DNA of 64,000 bases from Allobosea sp. (GTDB taxonomy: Bacteria; Pseudomonadota; Alphaproteobacteria; Rhizobiales; Beijerinckiaceae): contig NZ_JAUYTP010000016.1 in NCBI RefSeq assembly GCF_030695125.1, positions 352,218 to 416,217 of the forward strand, given 5' to 3'. The translations under genes and the position numbers were made by a program. Below, piece by piece: positions 17,466-26,426 of this stretch. The notes under the pieces are model-generated. The model was given only the letters and a program-made list of their open reading frames with translations. It did no database searches and was not told the origin of the DNA. Positions within the stretch are counted from its first letter, which is position 1, and each line of letters starts with the position of its first letter.

Positions 17466-18998
17466 TCAATCGCCCGCCACGGCTTTCGCCGCATCCGCCG
17501 CGCCGCTGCGCAACGGCAGCTCCTTCATCCGCAGCAGGAAGAACAGCGCGCAGGCGAAGCCCAGCACGGTCGCGGCGAAGACATACTGGAACAGCCGGAC
17601 CATCGTGGCGCGATCGACCGCGCCGAGCGTCAGCGTCTCATGCGACAGGCCCGCGCCGGAGGCGCCGATGCCGCCGAGCACGATCGCCCCGAACACCGCG
17701 ACGACCAGCGCCCCGCCGATCTGGCGGAAGAAGTTGGCCGTGCCGGTCGCCGTGCCGAGCTGATGCGGCAGGACGGCGTTCTGGATCGAGACGGTCGCGA
17801 CCGGCAGCATCGTGCCGAGCCCGAGGCTGACCAGGCCGAGCAGCAGGCAGAAGGGCACCAGCGGCATCGTGCCGGCCAAGACGGTGAGCACCGCCATCCC
17901 GGCGATCGCGACGCAAAGCCCCGCCACCGGAACGCGCCGGTAATGCGTCAGCCGCGTCATCGCCCGGCCCGACAGCGTCGCGCCCATGACGGTGCCCACC
18001 GTCAGCGGCAGCAGGCCGAGCCCCGAGGAGGCGGCACTCAACCCCGCGACCGTCTCGAAATAGACCGGCAGGTAGATCGTCAGGCCGATGAAGGTACCCA
18101 TCCCGAACCCAGCGGCGATTGTGCCCATCCGCACCACCGGGTTGGCGAGGATGTCGAGCGGGATCAGCGGCTCGTCGGCCGTGCGCAACCGCCAGGCGAA
18201 GGCCAGCCAGAGCAGCAGCGACAGCGCCACCAGAAAGCCGATCGGCGCCGACGCCCAGGGGTAATGCGTGCCGCCCCAGGAGAGCGCCAGCAGCAGCGTC
18301 ATCGTCGCGCCAGTGATCAGGGCGGCGCCGAGCAGGTCGAGCTTGTGCGGCCGCTCGTGCCGCGGCAGCCGCTTCAGCGTCGAGCTCGTCATCGCATAGG
18401 CGGCGGCGCCCAGCGGCAGGTTGATCCAGAAGATCACCGACCAGTGCAGCCGTTCGGCGATGACGCCGCCCAGCACCGGCCCCAGCAGCGAGGCCGACAT
18501 GAACACCCCGGCGATATAGACCTGATAGCGCCCGCGCTCCTTGGGCGGCACCATGTCGGCGACGATGGTCTGCGCCAGCGCGATCAGCCCGCCGCCGCCG
18601 AGCCCCTGGACGAAGCGAGCCACCACCAGCAGCCAGAGCGAGGGCGCGATGGCGCAGGCGATCGAGCCCAGCATGAACACGACGATGCCGCTGAGCAGCA
18701 CGATCCGGCGGCCATGGATGTCGGCGAGCTTGCCGTAGAGCGGCGTCACCGCCGTCGAGGCCAGGAGATAGGACGTCACCACCCAGGGCAGATGCGCGAC
18801 GTCGCCGAGTTCCCGCCCGATCGTCGGCATCGCGGTGGCGACGATGGTCTGGTCGAGCGCCGCCAGGAACATCGCCAGCATGATGCCGAACAGAATGCTG
18901 CGGATGTCTTCATGGGTGAGCGGCGCAGCGGCAGCCGGCGCAGATTGCGCGGGGGTCTCGACCCGTTTGTCCATGAGGTGCCGCGTCTGCCCGTCCAT
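17466..18998 (-). CDS. MFS multidrug exporter, DHA2 (EmrB/QacA) type
   Basis: 510 residues with about 14 membrane helices. Family signatures are visible: LDQTIVATAMPTIGREL in helix 1, LYGKLADIHGRR in the loop between helices 2 and 3, and RFVQGLGGGGLIALAQ and GPVLGGVIAERLHWSVIFW (motif C). It exports toxic compounds in exchange for protons. The N-terminus before helix 1 is about 35 residues; M1 and M9 are both possible starts, and neither has a good ribosome-binding site. No membrane-fusion partner (EmrA) is adjacent. Confidence 0.95.
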   Translation of the reverse strand: MDGQTRHLMDKRVETPAQSAPAAAAPLTHEDIRSILFGIMLAMFLAALDQTIVATAMPTIGRELGDVAHLPWVVTSYLLASTAVTPLYGKLADIHGRRIVLLSGIVVFMLGSIACAIAPSLWLLVVARFVQGLGGGGLIALAQTIVADMVPPKERGRYQVYIAGVFMSASLLGPVLGGVIAERLHWSVIFWINLPLGAAAYAMTSSTLKRLPRHERPHKLDLLGAALITGATMTLLLALSWGGTHYPWASAPIGFLVALSLLLWLAFAWRLRTADEPLIPLDILANPVVRMGTIAAGFGMGTFIGLTIYLPVYFETVAGLSAASSGLGLLPLTVGTVMGATLSGRAMTRLTHYRRVPVAGLCVAIAGMAVLTVLAGTMPLVPFCLLLGLVSLGLGTMLPVATVSIQNAVLPHQLGTATGTANFFRQIGGALVVAVFGAIVLGGIGASGAGLSHETLTLGAVDRATMVRLFQYVFAATVLGFACALFFLLRMKELPLRSGAADAAKAVAGD

Positions 18999-19119
18999 CT
19001 GAGGAGGGGGGCAGTCTAGGGGGCGGTCCTGTCATGCACCAGAGGCAGGACGAGCGGCGCCGGTCTGGCGGCCATGCGCTGCGGCATGGAACCGACCGCT
19101 TGTGCGGCCGCGCCTCGCC

Positions 19120-19953
19120 TCAGGCGGCGACATCCCACACCGGCGACAGGCCGTCCGGCTTGAGCACCCGCCCGTCCGGGGCGGCCAGCGCGTGGATCGC
19201 CGCCATCTCGGAATCATCGAGGGCGAAGTCGAAGATCGCGGCATTGTCGCGGGCACGATCCTCGCTCACCGTCTTCGACAGCGCGACGACGCCCTCCTGC
19301 TGGACCAGCCAGCGCAGCACGATCTGGGCGATGCTGCGGCGGTACTTCGCGGCGATCTCGGCCAGCAGCGGATCGACGAAGACCTTGCCGTCGGCCATCG
19401 CATAATAGGCGGTCAGCGCCATCCCGGCCTGCTGCATCGCCGCCATCAGCCGGCGCTGGTCGAGATAGGGGTGGTACTCGACCTGGTTGGTGACGAGCGG
19501 CGCCGGGCTGAGCGCCTGCGCCTGCGCCAGCAGGGCGATGGTGTAGTTGCTGACGCCGATATTGCGCGTCTTGCCCGCTTCCCGCACGGCGTTGAGCGCG
19601 CCGATCTGGTCGGCCAGTTTCACGCTGCCATTGGGCCAGTGCAGCAGCAGGAGGTCGACATGGTCGGTCCTCAGCTTGGCGAGGCTTTCCTCGACGGAGG
19701 CCTCGAAGCGACCGGGCGCGAAATTGTCGATCCAGACCTTGGTCGTCAGGAAGATGTCGCCGCGCGCGACGCCGCTGCCGGCGATCGCCTCGCCGACGGC
19801 GGCCTCGTTGCGGTAGATCTGGGCGGTGTCGATATGGCGGAAGCCAAGATTCAGCGCGGCCGGCACCATCCGCAGCACGTCGGCGGCCTCCATCCGGAAG
19901 GTCCCGAATCCGAGGGCGGGGATGGCGGCCCCATGGGCGCTGATAGTCTTCAT
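19120..19953 (-). CDS. Aldo/keto reductase
   Basis: 277 residues. The complete catalytic tetrad is visible: Asp42 and Tyr47 (RHIDTAQIYRNE), Lys72 (TTKVWID) and His105 (LLLLHWPNG). IGVSNYTIALL and the NADPH-binding VALSKTVSEDRARDN (replacing the usual IPKS with LSKT) follow. Its size and the NEAAVGEAI pattern fit the AKR5/2,5-diketogluconate reductase group. Probable cytoplasmic carbonyl reductase of broad specificity. Confidence 0.95.
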   Translation of the reverse strand: MKTISAHGAAIPALGFGTFRMEAADVLRMVPAALNLGFRHIDTAQIYRNEAAVGEAIAGSGVARGDIFLTTKVWIDNFAPGRFEASVEESLAKLRTDHVDLLLLHWPNGSVKLADQIGALNAVREAGKTRNIGVSNYTIALLAQAQALSPAPLVTNQVEYHPYLDQRRLMAAMQQAGMALTAYYAMADGKVFVDPLLAEIAAKYRRSIAQIVLRWLVQQEGVVALSKTVSEDRARDNAAIFDFALDDSEMAAIHALAAPDGRVLKPDGLSPVWDVAA

Positions 19954-20318
19954 GGTCGTGTCTCCGCAGCCGACCGGGCGGCGGGCGTGTCACCGCTAGC
20001 ATGGTCGGCCCCGGCAACGGTGGCCTTTCCAAGGCGGGCTTATTTCGACCCCGGCCTTATAATCGCCTTGGGCCTTCCCCATGTCCAACGCACGGTCGTC
20101 GTGAGCTAGCCGCCTTGCGGTTGATGGGCTCCGGCGCGGCCGGCCTCGAGACAAGATCGATGTCGTGGAAGCGCCTTTCGGGGCGCTCGATCGCGCGCGG
20201 CTGCGCGGCGGTCCTGCATCTGCAGCCGCTCTGGCTCGCATCTTAGGCTCGTGGTCCGTCTTGTTTGCGCCGTTTCGACCTTCTTGTTTTCTGTCTCCGA
20301 TTTAAGGAAATACAGCGT
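19954..20318. other. Intergenic region between divergent genes
   Basis: It separates the aldo/keto reductase and the glycosyltransferase. A TATAAT hexamer occurs at 20058-20063 on the plus strand but without a convincing -35 box. No repeat family or RNA gene was seen. Confidence 0.4.
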
Positions 20319-21236
20319 TTGATCGCTTATCTGGTTCTGGTTCACCGGTATCCTGCGCAGTTCAAGCGCATGTTCAAATCGATCTACGATCCCGCCAATC
20401 ATTATTTGATCCATGTCGACAAGAACTCGGGCCCGGAGCTGGAAGCCGACATCCGCCGGTTTCTGCGCGGGTTCCCCAACAGCGCGATCCTGCAGAGCCA
20501 CCACGCGCTCTGGGGCGGCTACAGCCTCGTCGACGCCGAGCTGCGCGGCATGGCGCAACTGCTCGAAATGGGCGCCGACTGGGAGTTCTTCATCAACCTC
20601 AGCGGCCAGGATTACCCTCTCAAGAGCCAGGACGAGATCGCGGACTTCCTGAAGCGCAACCGCGGCAAGGAATTCATCAAGGTCCTCGACCAGCGCAAGC
20701 TGCGGCCCGACACGATGAAGCGCGTCAGCCGCTATGTGATCGAGTTCGAAAAGCGCATCGTGCGGACGCCGTTCCCGCGCCCGTTCCTGACGGGCGTCGT
20801 GCCCTATATCGGCAACCAGTGGATGATCGTCAGCCGGCGCTTCTGCGAGTTCGTCTGCCATGATCGGAAGGCGGATCGCTACAAGGCCTTCTACCGCAAC
20901 ACCTTCATCGCCGATGAGGGCTTCTTCCCGACGGTGATGATGAACACCGCCGAGCATGGCGAGATCGTCAGCGACGATCTGCGCCTGATCGACTGGGTGC
21001 CCGATGGCGACATCAAGCTGCGCCCGCGCACCTACACCGCCGTCGATGCGCCGGAGTTGATGGCGAGTGCCTGCCTCTTCGCCCGCAAGTTCGACGCCCT
21101 GGTCGACGACGCGATTCTCGACCTGATCGACGACCGCCTGCGCGCCGACGAGGCGCCGTTGCCGATGCGGCCCCACATTCCCGTTCCGGTCCATCTGTCG
21201 GCTGCGGCCGCGCCCGTCGCCTTCCTGGCGTCCTGA
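20319..21236 (+). CDS. GT14-type (core-2/I-branching) glycosyltransferase
   Basis: 305 residues. It begins MIAYLVLVHRYPAQFKRMF, then YLIHVDKNSG and, in the middle, FINLSGQDYPLKSQDEI, the hallmark of the Branch family (beta-1,6-N-acetylglucosaminyltransferase-like, GT14). DEGFFPTVMMNT is another family motif. The start is TTG at 20319 with AAGGA 9 bases upstream; the frame extends to 20265 but without a ribosome-binding site. Bacterial members are thought to build surface polysaccharide. No other polysaccharide genes are adjacent. Confidence 0.88.
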   Translation: MIAYLVLVHRYPAQFKRMFKSIYDPANHYLIHVDKNSGPELEADIRRFLRGFPNSAILQSHHALWGGYSLVDAELRGMAQLLEMGADWEFFINLSGQDYPLKSQDEIADFLKRNRGKEFIKVLDQRKLRPDTMKRVSRYVIEFEKRIVRTPFPRPFLTGVVPYIGNQWMIVSRRFCEFVCHDRKADRYKAFYRNTFIADEGFFPTVMMNTAEHGEIVSDDLRLIDWVPDGDIKLRPRTYTAVDAPELMASACLFARKFDALVDDAILDLIDDRLRADEAPLPMRPHIPVPVHLSAAAAPVAFLAS

Positions 21237-21264
21237 ACCGCAACGACAACCAAAAGAGGGCATG

Positions 21265-21540
21265 ATGGCACTGAACTTTCCCAATCCCGTCCGCAGTTTT
21301 GACGCCGGGCGCTCCTGCGTCAGTTTCTGGGGTTCCGACGCCTCGCTGGAGATCGCCTTCCAGATCGAGATCGACGCCCTGCGCAAGCTCGGCGCGGACC
21401 CCGACGATGGCGAGGCGCAGATGCTGGCGACCTTCGACAGCCATCGCGACGCGATCCTGCGGGCGGCCGCCAGCGTCTATGGCCGCCACAAGGCGAGCTA
21501 TCACCGCCTCACCGCGGCCGACGTCTCGGGACGGAGCTGA
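21265..21540 (+). CDS. DUF1488 family protein
   Basis: 91 residues. NFPNPVRSFDAGRSCVSFWG and the later DGEAQMLATFDSHRDAILRAA match the small alphaproteobacterial DUF1488 family, typically a few strands and one helix. Function unknown. The second of two adjacent ATGs is chosen because AAGAGGG then has a workable spacing. It lies 28 bases after the glycosyltransferase. Confidence 0.85.
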   Translation: MALNFPNPVRSFDAGRSCVSFWGSDASLEIAFQIEIDALRKLGADPDDGEAQMLATFDSHRDAILRAAASVYGRHKASYHRLTAADVSGRS

Positions 21541-21544
21541 GACG

Positions 21545-21763
21545 ATGGCGCGTCCCCCCTACAAGCCAGGCGACATGGTCAACCTCACGGCCGGCTTCCA
21601 CAACCAGATCCGGCCCGGCCCCTTCGAGATCACGCGGCTGATGCCGCCGCGCGACAACAAGGAGGAGCAGTACCGCGTCCGCGGTCCCGACGGACTCGAA
21701 CGCGCGGTCGGCCATCACGAGATCGAGGAGGAGGTCCCGCTTCCCGGCGGGTCGACGGGTTAG
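21545..21763 (+). CDS. Small basic conserved-looking protein
   Basis: 72 residues without signal or membrane segment. YKPGDMVNLTAGF, GPFEITRLMPP and QYRVRGPDGLERAVGHHEI suggest a small SH3-like beta barrel, as in several short alphaproteobacterial proteins of unknown function. It starts 4 bases after the DUF1488 stop, so the two are surely cotranscribed. Confidence 0.8.
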   Translation: MARPPYKPGDMVNLTAGFHNQIRPGPFEITRLMPPRDNKEEQYRVRGPDGLERAVGHHEIEEEVPLPGGSTG

Positions 21764-21780
21764 GCGGGCAGGGCCACAGC

Positions 21781-21882
21781 GTCATTCTCGGGCGGCGCGC
21801 AGCGGCGACCCGAGAATCGCCTGCCGGAGATGTGCCGGAGCCTTCTCGTCACGAGATGCTCGGGTCGAGCCCGAGCATGACG
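21781..21882. repeat. Palindromic repeat, family C (copy 2)
   Basis: 102 bp. GTCATTCTCGGGC pairs with CCCGAGAAT, and GATGCTCGGGTCGAG pairs with GAGCATGACG. It lies 17 bases after the last gene of the GT14/DUF1488 group. Confidence 0.88.
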
Positions 21883-22350
21883 CGGACAACCGGGAATCTT
21901 ATCCCCGCGCCCCAGACCTGCGCCTATTCTTCCCTCGCTCTCCCCGACCGAGGGGGCTTCGCGAGGCGTCGTGTGGCCGGGGAGAGGCGGTGTTCATGGA
22001 GGAGGGCCGTCGCGGGCTCGACGCCATGGAGGGACCGTCGTCGTTCGGGCCGAACAGGCAGGCCCCGTCCTTTGCCGGACTTAAAACACGACGCCGGGAC
22101 CATCAGACAACCGCGCGCGGGGCGAGGTGGCGGCTGTTGGCGCTGCTTCGACACTTTCGACTTCGACTTCGACATCGACATCGGCACGCAGCCGTCGACT
22201 GCGACGCCATCTCTCCCCGCGCATCCCCTCGGATTCGCACGTCAGCCCGAAACCCCGCGGCGGTGAGCCGGCCGGGGCTTTCGGTGCGACCGGCGACCTT
22301 CTAGAAGACGAGGGTGGCATGAGCCCGGCCCCTGAAACGGAACCCCTGCC
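21883..22350. other. Intergenic region without a supported gene
   Basis: No open frame here looks like protein. It contains a short imperfect hexamer array, TTCGAC/ATCGAC, at 22147-22182 (about six units). The ribosome-binding region of the isochorismatase gene lies at the end. Confidence 0.5.
22147..22182. repeat. Imperfect TTCGAC hexamer array
   Basis: About six consecutive units of TTCGAC or ATCGAC, in phase. Too short to be more than a simple repeat. Confidence 0.6.
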
Positions 22351-22881
22351 ATGCCTCTCCTCAACATCGGCGACTCCACCCTGGTGGTGATCGATTTCCA
22401 GGCCCGGCTGATGCCGGCGATCCATGACGGCGCGCGCCTCGTCGCCAATGCGCAGCGGCTGGTGGCGGCGGCCGGCCTGCTGGGCGTGCCGATCGTGATG
22501 ACCGAGCAGAATCCGGCGGGGCTGGGCGGCACGGTCCCGGAGCTGGCGGGCGCCGGCCCCGTCATCGCCAAGATGAGCTTTGACGCCTGTGCCGAGGGCG
22601 CCTTCCTGGAGGCGCTGGCGGGCGATGGCCAGCTCGTGCTGTGCGGCTGCGAGGCGCATGTCTGCCTCGGCCAGACGACACTGTCCCTGCTCGCCCATCG
22701 CCGCCGGGTCGCGATCGTCCAGGACGCCAGCGGCTCGCGCCAGCCGGAGTCGAAGGACGCCGCGTTGCGCCGGCTCGAGCGCCGCGGCGCCGAGATCGTC
22801 ACCACAGAGATGGTGATCTTCGAATGGCTGAAGAGCGCCGAGCATCCCCGCTTTCGCGAGGTGCTCAAGCTGGTGAAGTAG
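22351..22881 (+). CDS. Isochorismatase-family cysteine hydrolase
   Basis: 176 residues. The catalytic triad is visible: Asp15 (LVVIDFQ), Lys74 (VIAKMSFDAC) and Cys105 (CEAHVCLGQT). The usual cis-peptide region precedes the cysteine. The family includes isochorismatases, nicotinamidases and N-carbamoyl hydrolases; the short length and the lack of an extra domain fit the YcaC-like group of unknown substrate. It is convergent with the ABC importer. Confidence 0.92.
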   Translation: MPLLNIGDSTLVVIDFQARLMPAIHDGARLVANAQRLVAAAGLLGVPIVMTEQNPAGLGGTVPELAGAGPVIAKMSFDACAEGAFLEALAGDGQLVLCGCEAHVCLGQTTLSLLAHRRRVAIVQDASGSRQPESKDAALRRLERRGAEIVTTEMVIFEWLKSAEHPRFREVLKLVK

Positions 22882-22908
22882 GGTGGGGGCTTCTTACCCG
22901 GCCCCCCG

Positions 22909-23016
22909 CCGTCATCCTGGGCGAGCGGCGAAGCCGCGAAGGCCGGGATCCATCATAGGGTTCGGCGGCGGCTTATGATGGATCCCGGTCGAGCTTCGCT
23001 CGCCCAGGATGACGGC
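22909..23016. repeat. Palindromic repeat, family D (copy 1)
   Basis: 108 bp. CCGTCATCCTGGGCGAGC pairs with its complement, with inner arms GGGATCCATCATA and TATGATGGATCCC. It sits between convergent genes. Confidence 0.92.
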
Positions 23017-23038
23017 GTCTGCCGCGGGAGCCAAAACC

Positions 23039-24034
23039 CTAAAGCGGCTTCCGGATCCATTTCGAGATCACGCCCACGAGGCCCTCGCGGAAGGTCATCA
23101 CGCAGATCACGAAGATCACGCCCTGCACCACCGTGACCCAGGCGCCCAGCGACGCGAGGTAGTTCTGCATGGAGACGATGACGATCGCACCCGCGATCGG
23201 CCCGAACACCGTGCCAAGCCCCCCAACCAGCGTCATCAGCACGACCTCGCCCGACATTGACCAGTGCACGTCGGTCAGCGACGCCAGCTGGAAGACGATC
23301 GCTTTTGTCGAGCCGGCGAGCCCCGCCAGCATCGCCGACAGCACGAAGACGGCGAGCTTGTACTGGTTGGCCCGGTAGCCCAGCGAGATCGCGCGCGGCT
23401 CGTTGTCCCGGATCGCCTTGCAGACCTGCCCGAAGGGCGAATGGATGATGCGGTAGATCGCCAGCAGCCCGGCCATGAAGATCGCCGCCACCAGCCAGTA
23501 CAGCGTGCGGTCGTCGGCGAGGTTGATCAGCCCGAACAGATGACCGCGCGGCACCGCCTGGATGCCGTCCTCGCCGCCGGTGAAGCGCGGCGTCTGCAGC
23601 GAGAAGAAATAGACCATCTGCGCCAGCGCCAGCGTGATCATGGCGAAATAGATGCCCTGCCGGCGGATCGCGAGCGCACCGAAGACCAGGCCGAGCCCGC
23701 CCGAGACAGCCGTGCCGAGCAGGATCGCCAGCTCCGGCGTCAGGCCCCAGTTCTTGGCGGTGTAGGCGCAGACATAGCTCGCCATGCCGAAATAGGCGGC
23801 GTGGCCGAAGGAGAGCAGGCCGCCATAGCCAAGCAGCAGGTTGAAGGCGAGCGCAAACAGCGCGAAGCACAGGACCTTCATGACGAAGACCGGATAGGCC
23901 ACGAAGGGCGCAATCACGAGCGCGACCGCGATTGCGATCATGATCGCCCGGTGGAGGCGCAGCGTAGCCTGGTCGGCCTCTCCCGGCAGGAGCGCAGCGG
24001 GGGCGTCGGTGGCGGCGATATCGGCCATGGTCAA
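23039..24034 (-). CDS. livM: Branched-chain amino acid-type ABC permease LivM
   Basis: 331 residues, about 9-10 membrane helices. FNLLLGYGGLLSFGHAAYFG and the EAA-like cytoplasmic loop (QGIYFAMITLALAQMVY, IRDNEPRAISLGY) are typical of LivM. It pairs with LivH to form the channel of a HAAT-family importer. Last gene of the five-gene minus-strand operon, starting 28 bases after livH. The substrate may be branched-chain amino acids, but urea, amides or aromatic acids are also carried by this family. Confidence 0.95.
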   Translation of the reverse strand: MTMADIAATDAPAALLPGEADQATLRLHRAIMIAIAVALVIAPFVAYPVFVMKVLCFALFALAFNLLLGYGGLLSFGHAAYFGMASYVCAYTAKNWGLTPELAILLGTAVSGGLGLVFGALAIRRQGIYFAMITLALAQMVYFFSLQTPRFTGGEDGIQAVPRGHLFGLINLADDRTLYWLVAAIFMAGLLAIYRIIHSPFGQVCKAIRDNEPRAISLGYRANQYKLAVFVLSAMLAGLAGSTKAIVFQLASLTDVHWSMSGEVVLMTLVGGLGTVFGPIAGAIVIVSMQNYLASLGAWVTVVQGVIFVICVMTFREGLVGVISKWIRKPL

Positions 24035-24062
24035 ATCCTCGTCTTGTCGCGGCGAGCGGCCA

Positions 24063-24950
24063 TCACGCGGCCCGCCCGAACAGGCCGGCCGGGCGCACCA
24101 GCAGCACCAGCACCATGATGATGAAGATCACCGTCGCGGACGCCTCCGGGTAGAACACCTTGGTCAGGCCCTCGACCAGCCCCAGCGAGAAGCCGGTGAC
24201 GATGGCGCCCAGGATCGAGCCCATGCCGCCGATCACCACGACCGCGAAGACCACGATGATCAGGTCGGCGCCCATATTGGGATTGACCGAGTAGATCGGC
24301 GCGGCCAGCACGCCGGCAAACCCCGCCAGCGCGACGCCGAAGCCATAGGTCAGCGTCACCATCAGCGGCACGTTGATCCCGAAGGCCTGGGTCAGGGTCG
24401 GGTTCTCGGTCGCGGCGCGCAGATAGGCGCCGAGCTTGGTCTTCTCGATCAGGAACCAGGTCGCGAGGCAGACGATCAGCGAGGCGACGACGACCCAGCC
24501 GCGATACCAGGGCAGGAACATGAAGCCGAGATTGACGCCCCCGCGCAGCTCGGCGGGGATCTGGTAGGGCAGGCCCGACGAGCCATAGGCGTTGCGGAAC
24601 AGCCCCTGGATGATCAGCGCCAGGCCGAAGGTCAAAAGCAGCCCGTAGAGATGGTCGACATGGGCGATGCGTTTGAGCAGCAGCCGCTCGATCGCGACAC
24701 CGGTTGCCCCCACGATCAGCGGTGCCAGCAAAAGCGCCGCCCAGTAGTTGATCCCGAGATAGGTCAGGCACATCCAGGCGACGAAGGCGCCCATCATGTA
24801 CTGCGCGCCATGGGTGAAGTTGATGATGTTGAGCAGCCCGAAGATCACCGCCAGCCCGAGGCTGAGGATGGCGTAGAACGAGCCGTTGATCAGGCCGAGA
24901 AGGACCTGGCCGAACAGCGCCTGGGGCGGGACACCGAGAAGTTCGAACAT
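24063..24950 (-). CDS. livH: Branched-chain amino acid-type ABC permease LivH
   Basis: 295 residues, about 8 membrane helices. GLINGSFYAILSLGLAVIF at the N-terminus and NIINFTHGAQYMMGAFVAW are the LivH signature. GATGVAIERLLLKRIAHVD and YLRAATENPTLTQAFGIN (EAA loop) follow. The 180 bases between it and the binding-protein gene contain a 13-bp perfect hairpin and a family C repeat, which may lower its expression relative to the binding protein. Confidence 0.95.
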   Translation of the reverse strand: MFELLGVPPQALFGQVLLGLINGSFYAILSLGLAVIFGLLNIINFTHGAQYMMGAFVAWMCLTYLGINYWAALLLAPLIVGATGVAIERLLLKRIAHVDHLYGLLLTFGLALIIQGLFRNAYGSSGLPYQIPAELRGGVNLGFMFLPWYRGWVVVASLIVCLATWFLIEKTKLGAYLRAATENPTLTQAFGINVPLMVTLTYGFGVALAGFAGVLAAPIYSVNPNMGADLIIVVFAVVVIGGMGSILGAIVTGFSLGLVEGLTKVFYPEASATVIFIIMVLVLLVRPAGLFGRAA

Positions 24951-24994
24951 GCGGGGCTCAGATCATCTTTGCGGGCATTGGCAAGGTGGAGGCC

Positions 24995-25024
24995 ATCATC
25001 CCGGACCGAGCGGTCCGGGATGAT
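24995..25024. terminator. Perfect 13-bp hairpin inside the liv operon
   Basis: The stem reads ATCATCCCGGACC with a 4-base GAGC loop. It lacks a U tract. It lies 45 bases upstream of livH and downstream of the binding-protein gene, so it may stabilise the upstream message or attenuate. Confidence 0.5.
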
Positions 25025-25034
25025 CGTCGTCGGC

Positions 25035-25117
25035 GTCATGGTCGGGCTTGACCCGACCACCTCGGAAACCAGAGCGCTCTGGTCGAAGAGATTCTCGGGT
25101 CAAGCCCGAGAATGACG
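25035..25117. repeat. Palindromic repeat, family C (copy 3)
   Basis: 83 bp, with the two hairpins in the reverse order to copies 1 and 2 (GGTCGGGCTTGACCCGACC first, then ATTCTCGGG and CCCGAGAAT). It lies just after the binding-protein stop, within an operon. Confidence 0.85.
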
Positions 25118-25130
25118 CTGTCTCAAACGC

Positions 25131-26336
25131 TCACTTCTTGACGAGCGGGCACTCGCTCTCGGCGAGCGGGCGGAAGGCCTGCTCGGCCGGCAGCACCGAG
25201 ACCTGCTTGTAGTAGTCCCACGGCCCCTTCGACTCGCCCGGCTTCTTGACCTCGAAGAGATACATGTCGTGCATCTTGCGGCCGTCGGCGCGCACCGAGC
25301 CCTTGCCGAAGAGCGGGTCGTCGGTCGGCATTTCCTTCATCTTGGCCATCACCGCCGCGGAGTCCTTCGACTTCGCCGCCTCGACCGCCTTCAGATAGTG
25401 CAGCATGCCGGAATAGACGCCGGCCTGGACCATGGTCGGCTTCTTGCCGCCATTGGCCTTGGCGAAGCGATCGGACCAGGTGCGGGTACCGTCATTGGTG
25501 TCCCAGTAGAAGGACTCCGTCAGCACCAGCCCCTGCGCCGTGGCGAGGCCGAGCGAATGTACGTCGGTGAGGAAGACCAGCAGCCCTGCGAGCTTCTGGC
25601 CGCCGGCGACGATGCCGAACTCGCCGGCCTGCTTGATCGAGTTGATGGTGTCGCCGCCGGCATTCGCCAGCCCGATCACCTTGGCCTTGGAGGCCTGGGC
25701 CTGCAGCAGGAAGGAGGAGAAGTCCGTGCCCGGGAAGGGGGTGCGCACCGCGCCGACCACCTTGCCGCCGTTCTTGGTGACGATCGCGGCGGTGTCGCGC
25801 TCCAGCGCATGGCCGAAGGCGTAGTCGGCGGTCATGAAGAACCAGGAATCGCCGCCGGCCTTCACCATGGCGCCGCCGGTGCCCTGGGCCAGCGCATAGG
25901 TGTCATAGGTCCAGTGGACCGTGTTGGGCGAGCAGGCCTTGCCGCTGAGATCGGAGGAGGCCGCGCCGGAGTTGATGTGGATCTTGTTCTTCTCGCGGGT
26001 GATCTGGTTGACCGCCAGCGCCACCGAGGAGGTCGGCACGTCGAGGATCAGGTCAACGCCATCCTGGTCGTACCAGGTGCGGGCGATGGTCGAGCCGACG
26101 TCCGGCTTGTTCTGGTGGTCGGCCGAGACGATCTCGACCTTGATGCCCTTTTCGGCGGCCTTGAAATCCTCGACCGCCATGCGGGCGGCGATCACCGAGC
26201 CTTCGCCCGAGAGGTCGGCATAGAGGCCGGATCGGTCGTTGAGGACGCCGGCCTTGATGCTGATCTGCTGGGCGAGTGCGGGCGCCGCCATCAGGGCGGC
26301 GAAGGCGGTCGTGGTCAGAAATGTCTTGAGCTTCAT
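25131..26336 (-). CDS. Periplasmic substrate-binding protein of the ABC importer
   Basis: 401 residues. A signal peptide (MKLKTFLTTTAFAALMAAPALA) is cleaved before QQISIKAGVLNDRSGLYAD. A type I periplasmic binding fold follows (AARMAVEDFKAAEKGIKVE, DQDGVDLILDVPTSSVALA, FPGTDFSSFLLQAQASKAK). It is LivK-like but closest in pattern to the larger HAAT binding proteins annotated for amides or branched-chain amino acids. Third gene of the operon; the position between the ATPases and permeases is typical. Confidence 0.94.
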   Translation of the reverse strand: MKLKTFLTTTAFAALMAAPALAQQISIKAGVLNDRSGLYADLSGEGSVIAARMAVEDFKAAEKGIKVEIVSADHQNKPDVGSTIARTWYDQDGVDLILDVPTSSVALAVNQITREKNKIHINSGAASSDLSGKACSPNTVHWTYDTYALAQGTGGAMVKAGGDSWFFMTADYAFGHALERDTAAIVTKNGGKVVGAVRTPFPGTDFSSFLLQAQASKAKVIGLANAGGDTINSIKQAGEFGIVAGGQKLAGLLVFLTDVHSLGLATAQGLVLTESFYWDTNDGTRTWSDRFAKANGGKKPTMVQAGVYSGMLHYLKAVEAAKSKDSAAVMAKMKEMPTDDPLFGKGSVRADGRKMHDMYLFEVKKPGESKGPWDYYKQVSVLPAEQAFRPLAESECPLVKK

Positions 26337-26426
26337 GATCTGTTTCTCCCTGAGATTGGCGTCGTTTTCGACGTGATGTCCGATATGGATCGGATTGGGG
26401 GCCTTCGAATCCGCCAGGCGGCGGGT

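Noticed and set aside
17456..17469. Possible FNR/FixK box before the DUF1269 gene
   Set aside because: Only one half-site matches (TTGATCGAGATCGG, two mismatches), and it overlaps the end of the MFS gene.
17640..19019. 459-residue open frame opposite the MFS exporter
   Set aside because: Strongly biased to Gln, Arg, His and Asp, a shadow of hydrophobic codons in the real transporter gene.
20058..20063. TATAAT hexamer before the GT14 gene
   Set aside because: No acceptable -35 box at 16-18 bases, and a single hexamer is expected by chance.
22147..22182. Hexamer array considered as a CRISPR or coding repeat
   Set aside because: Units are adjacent without spacers, number only about six, and lie in no supported gene.
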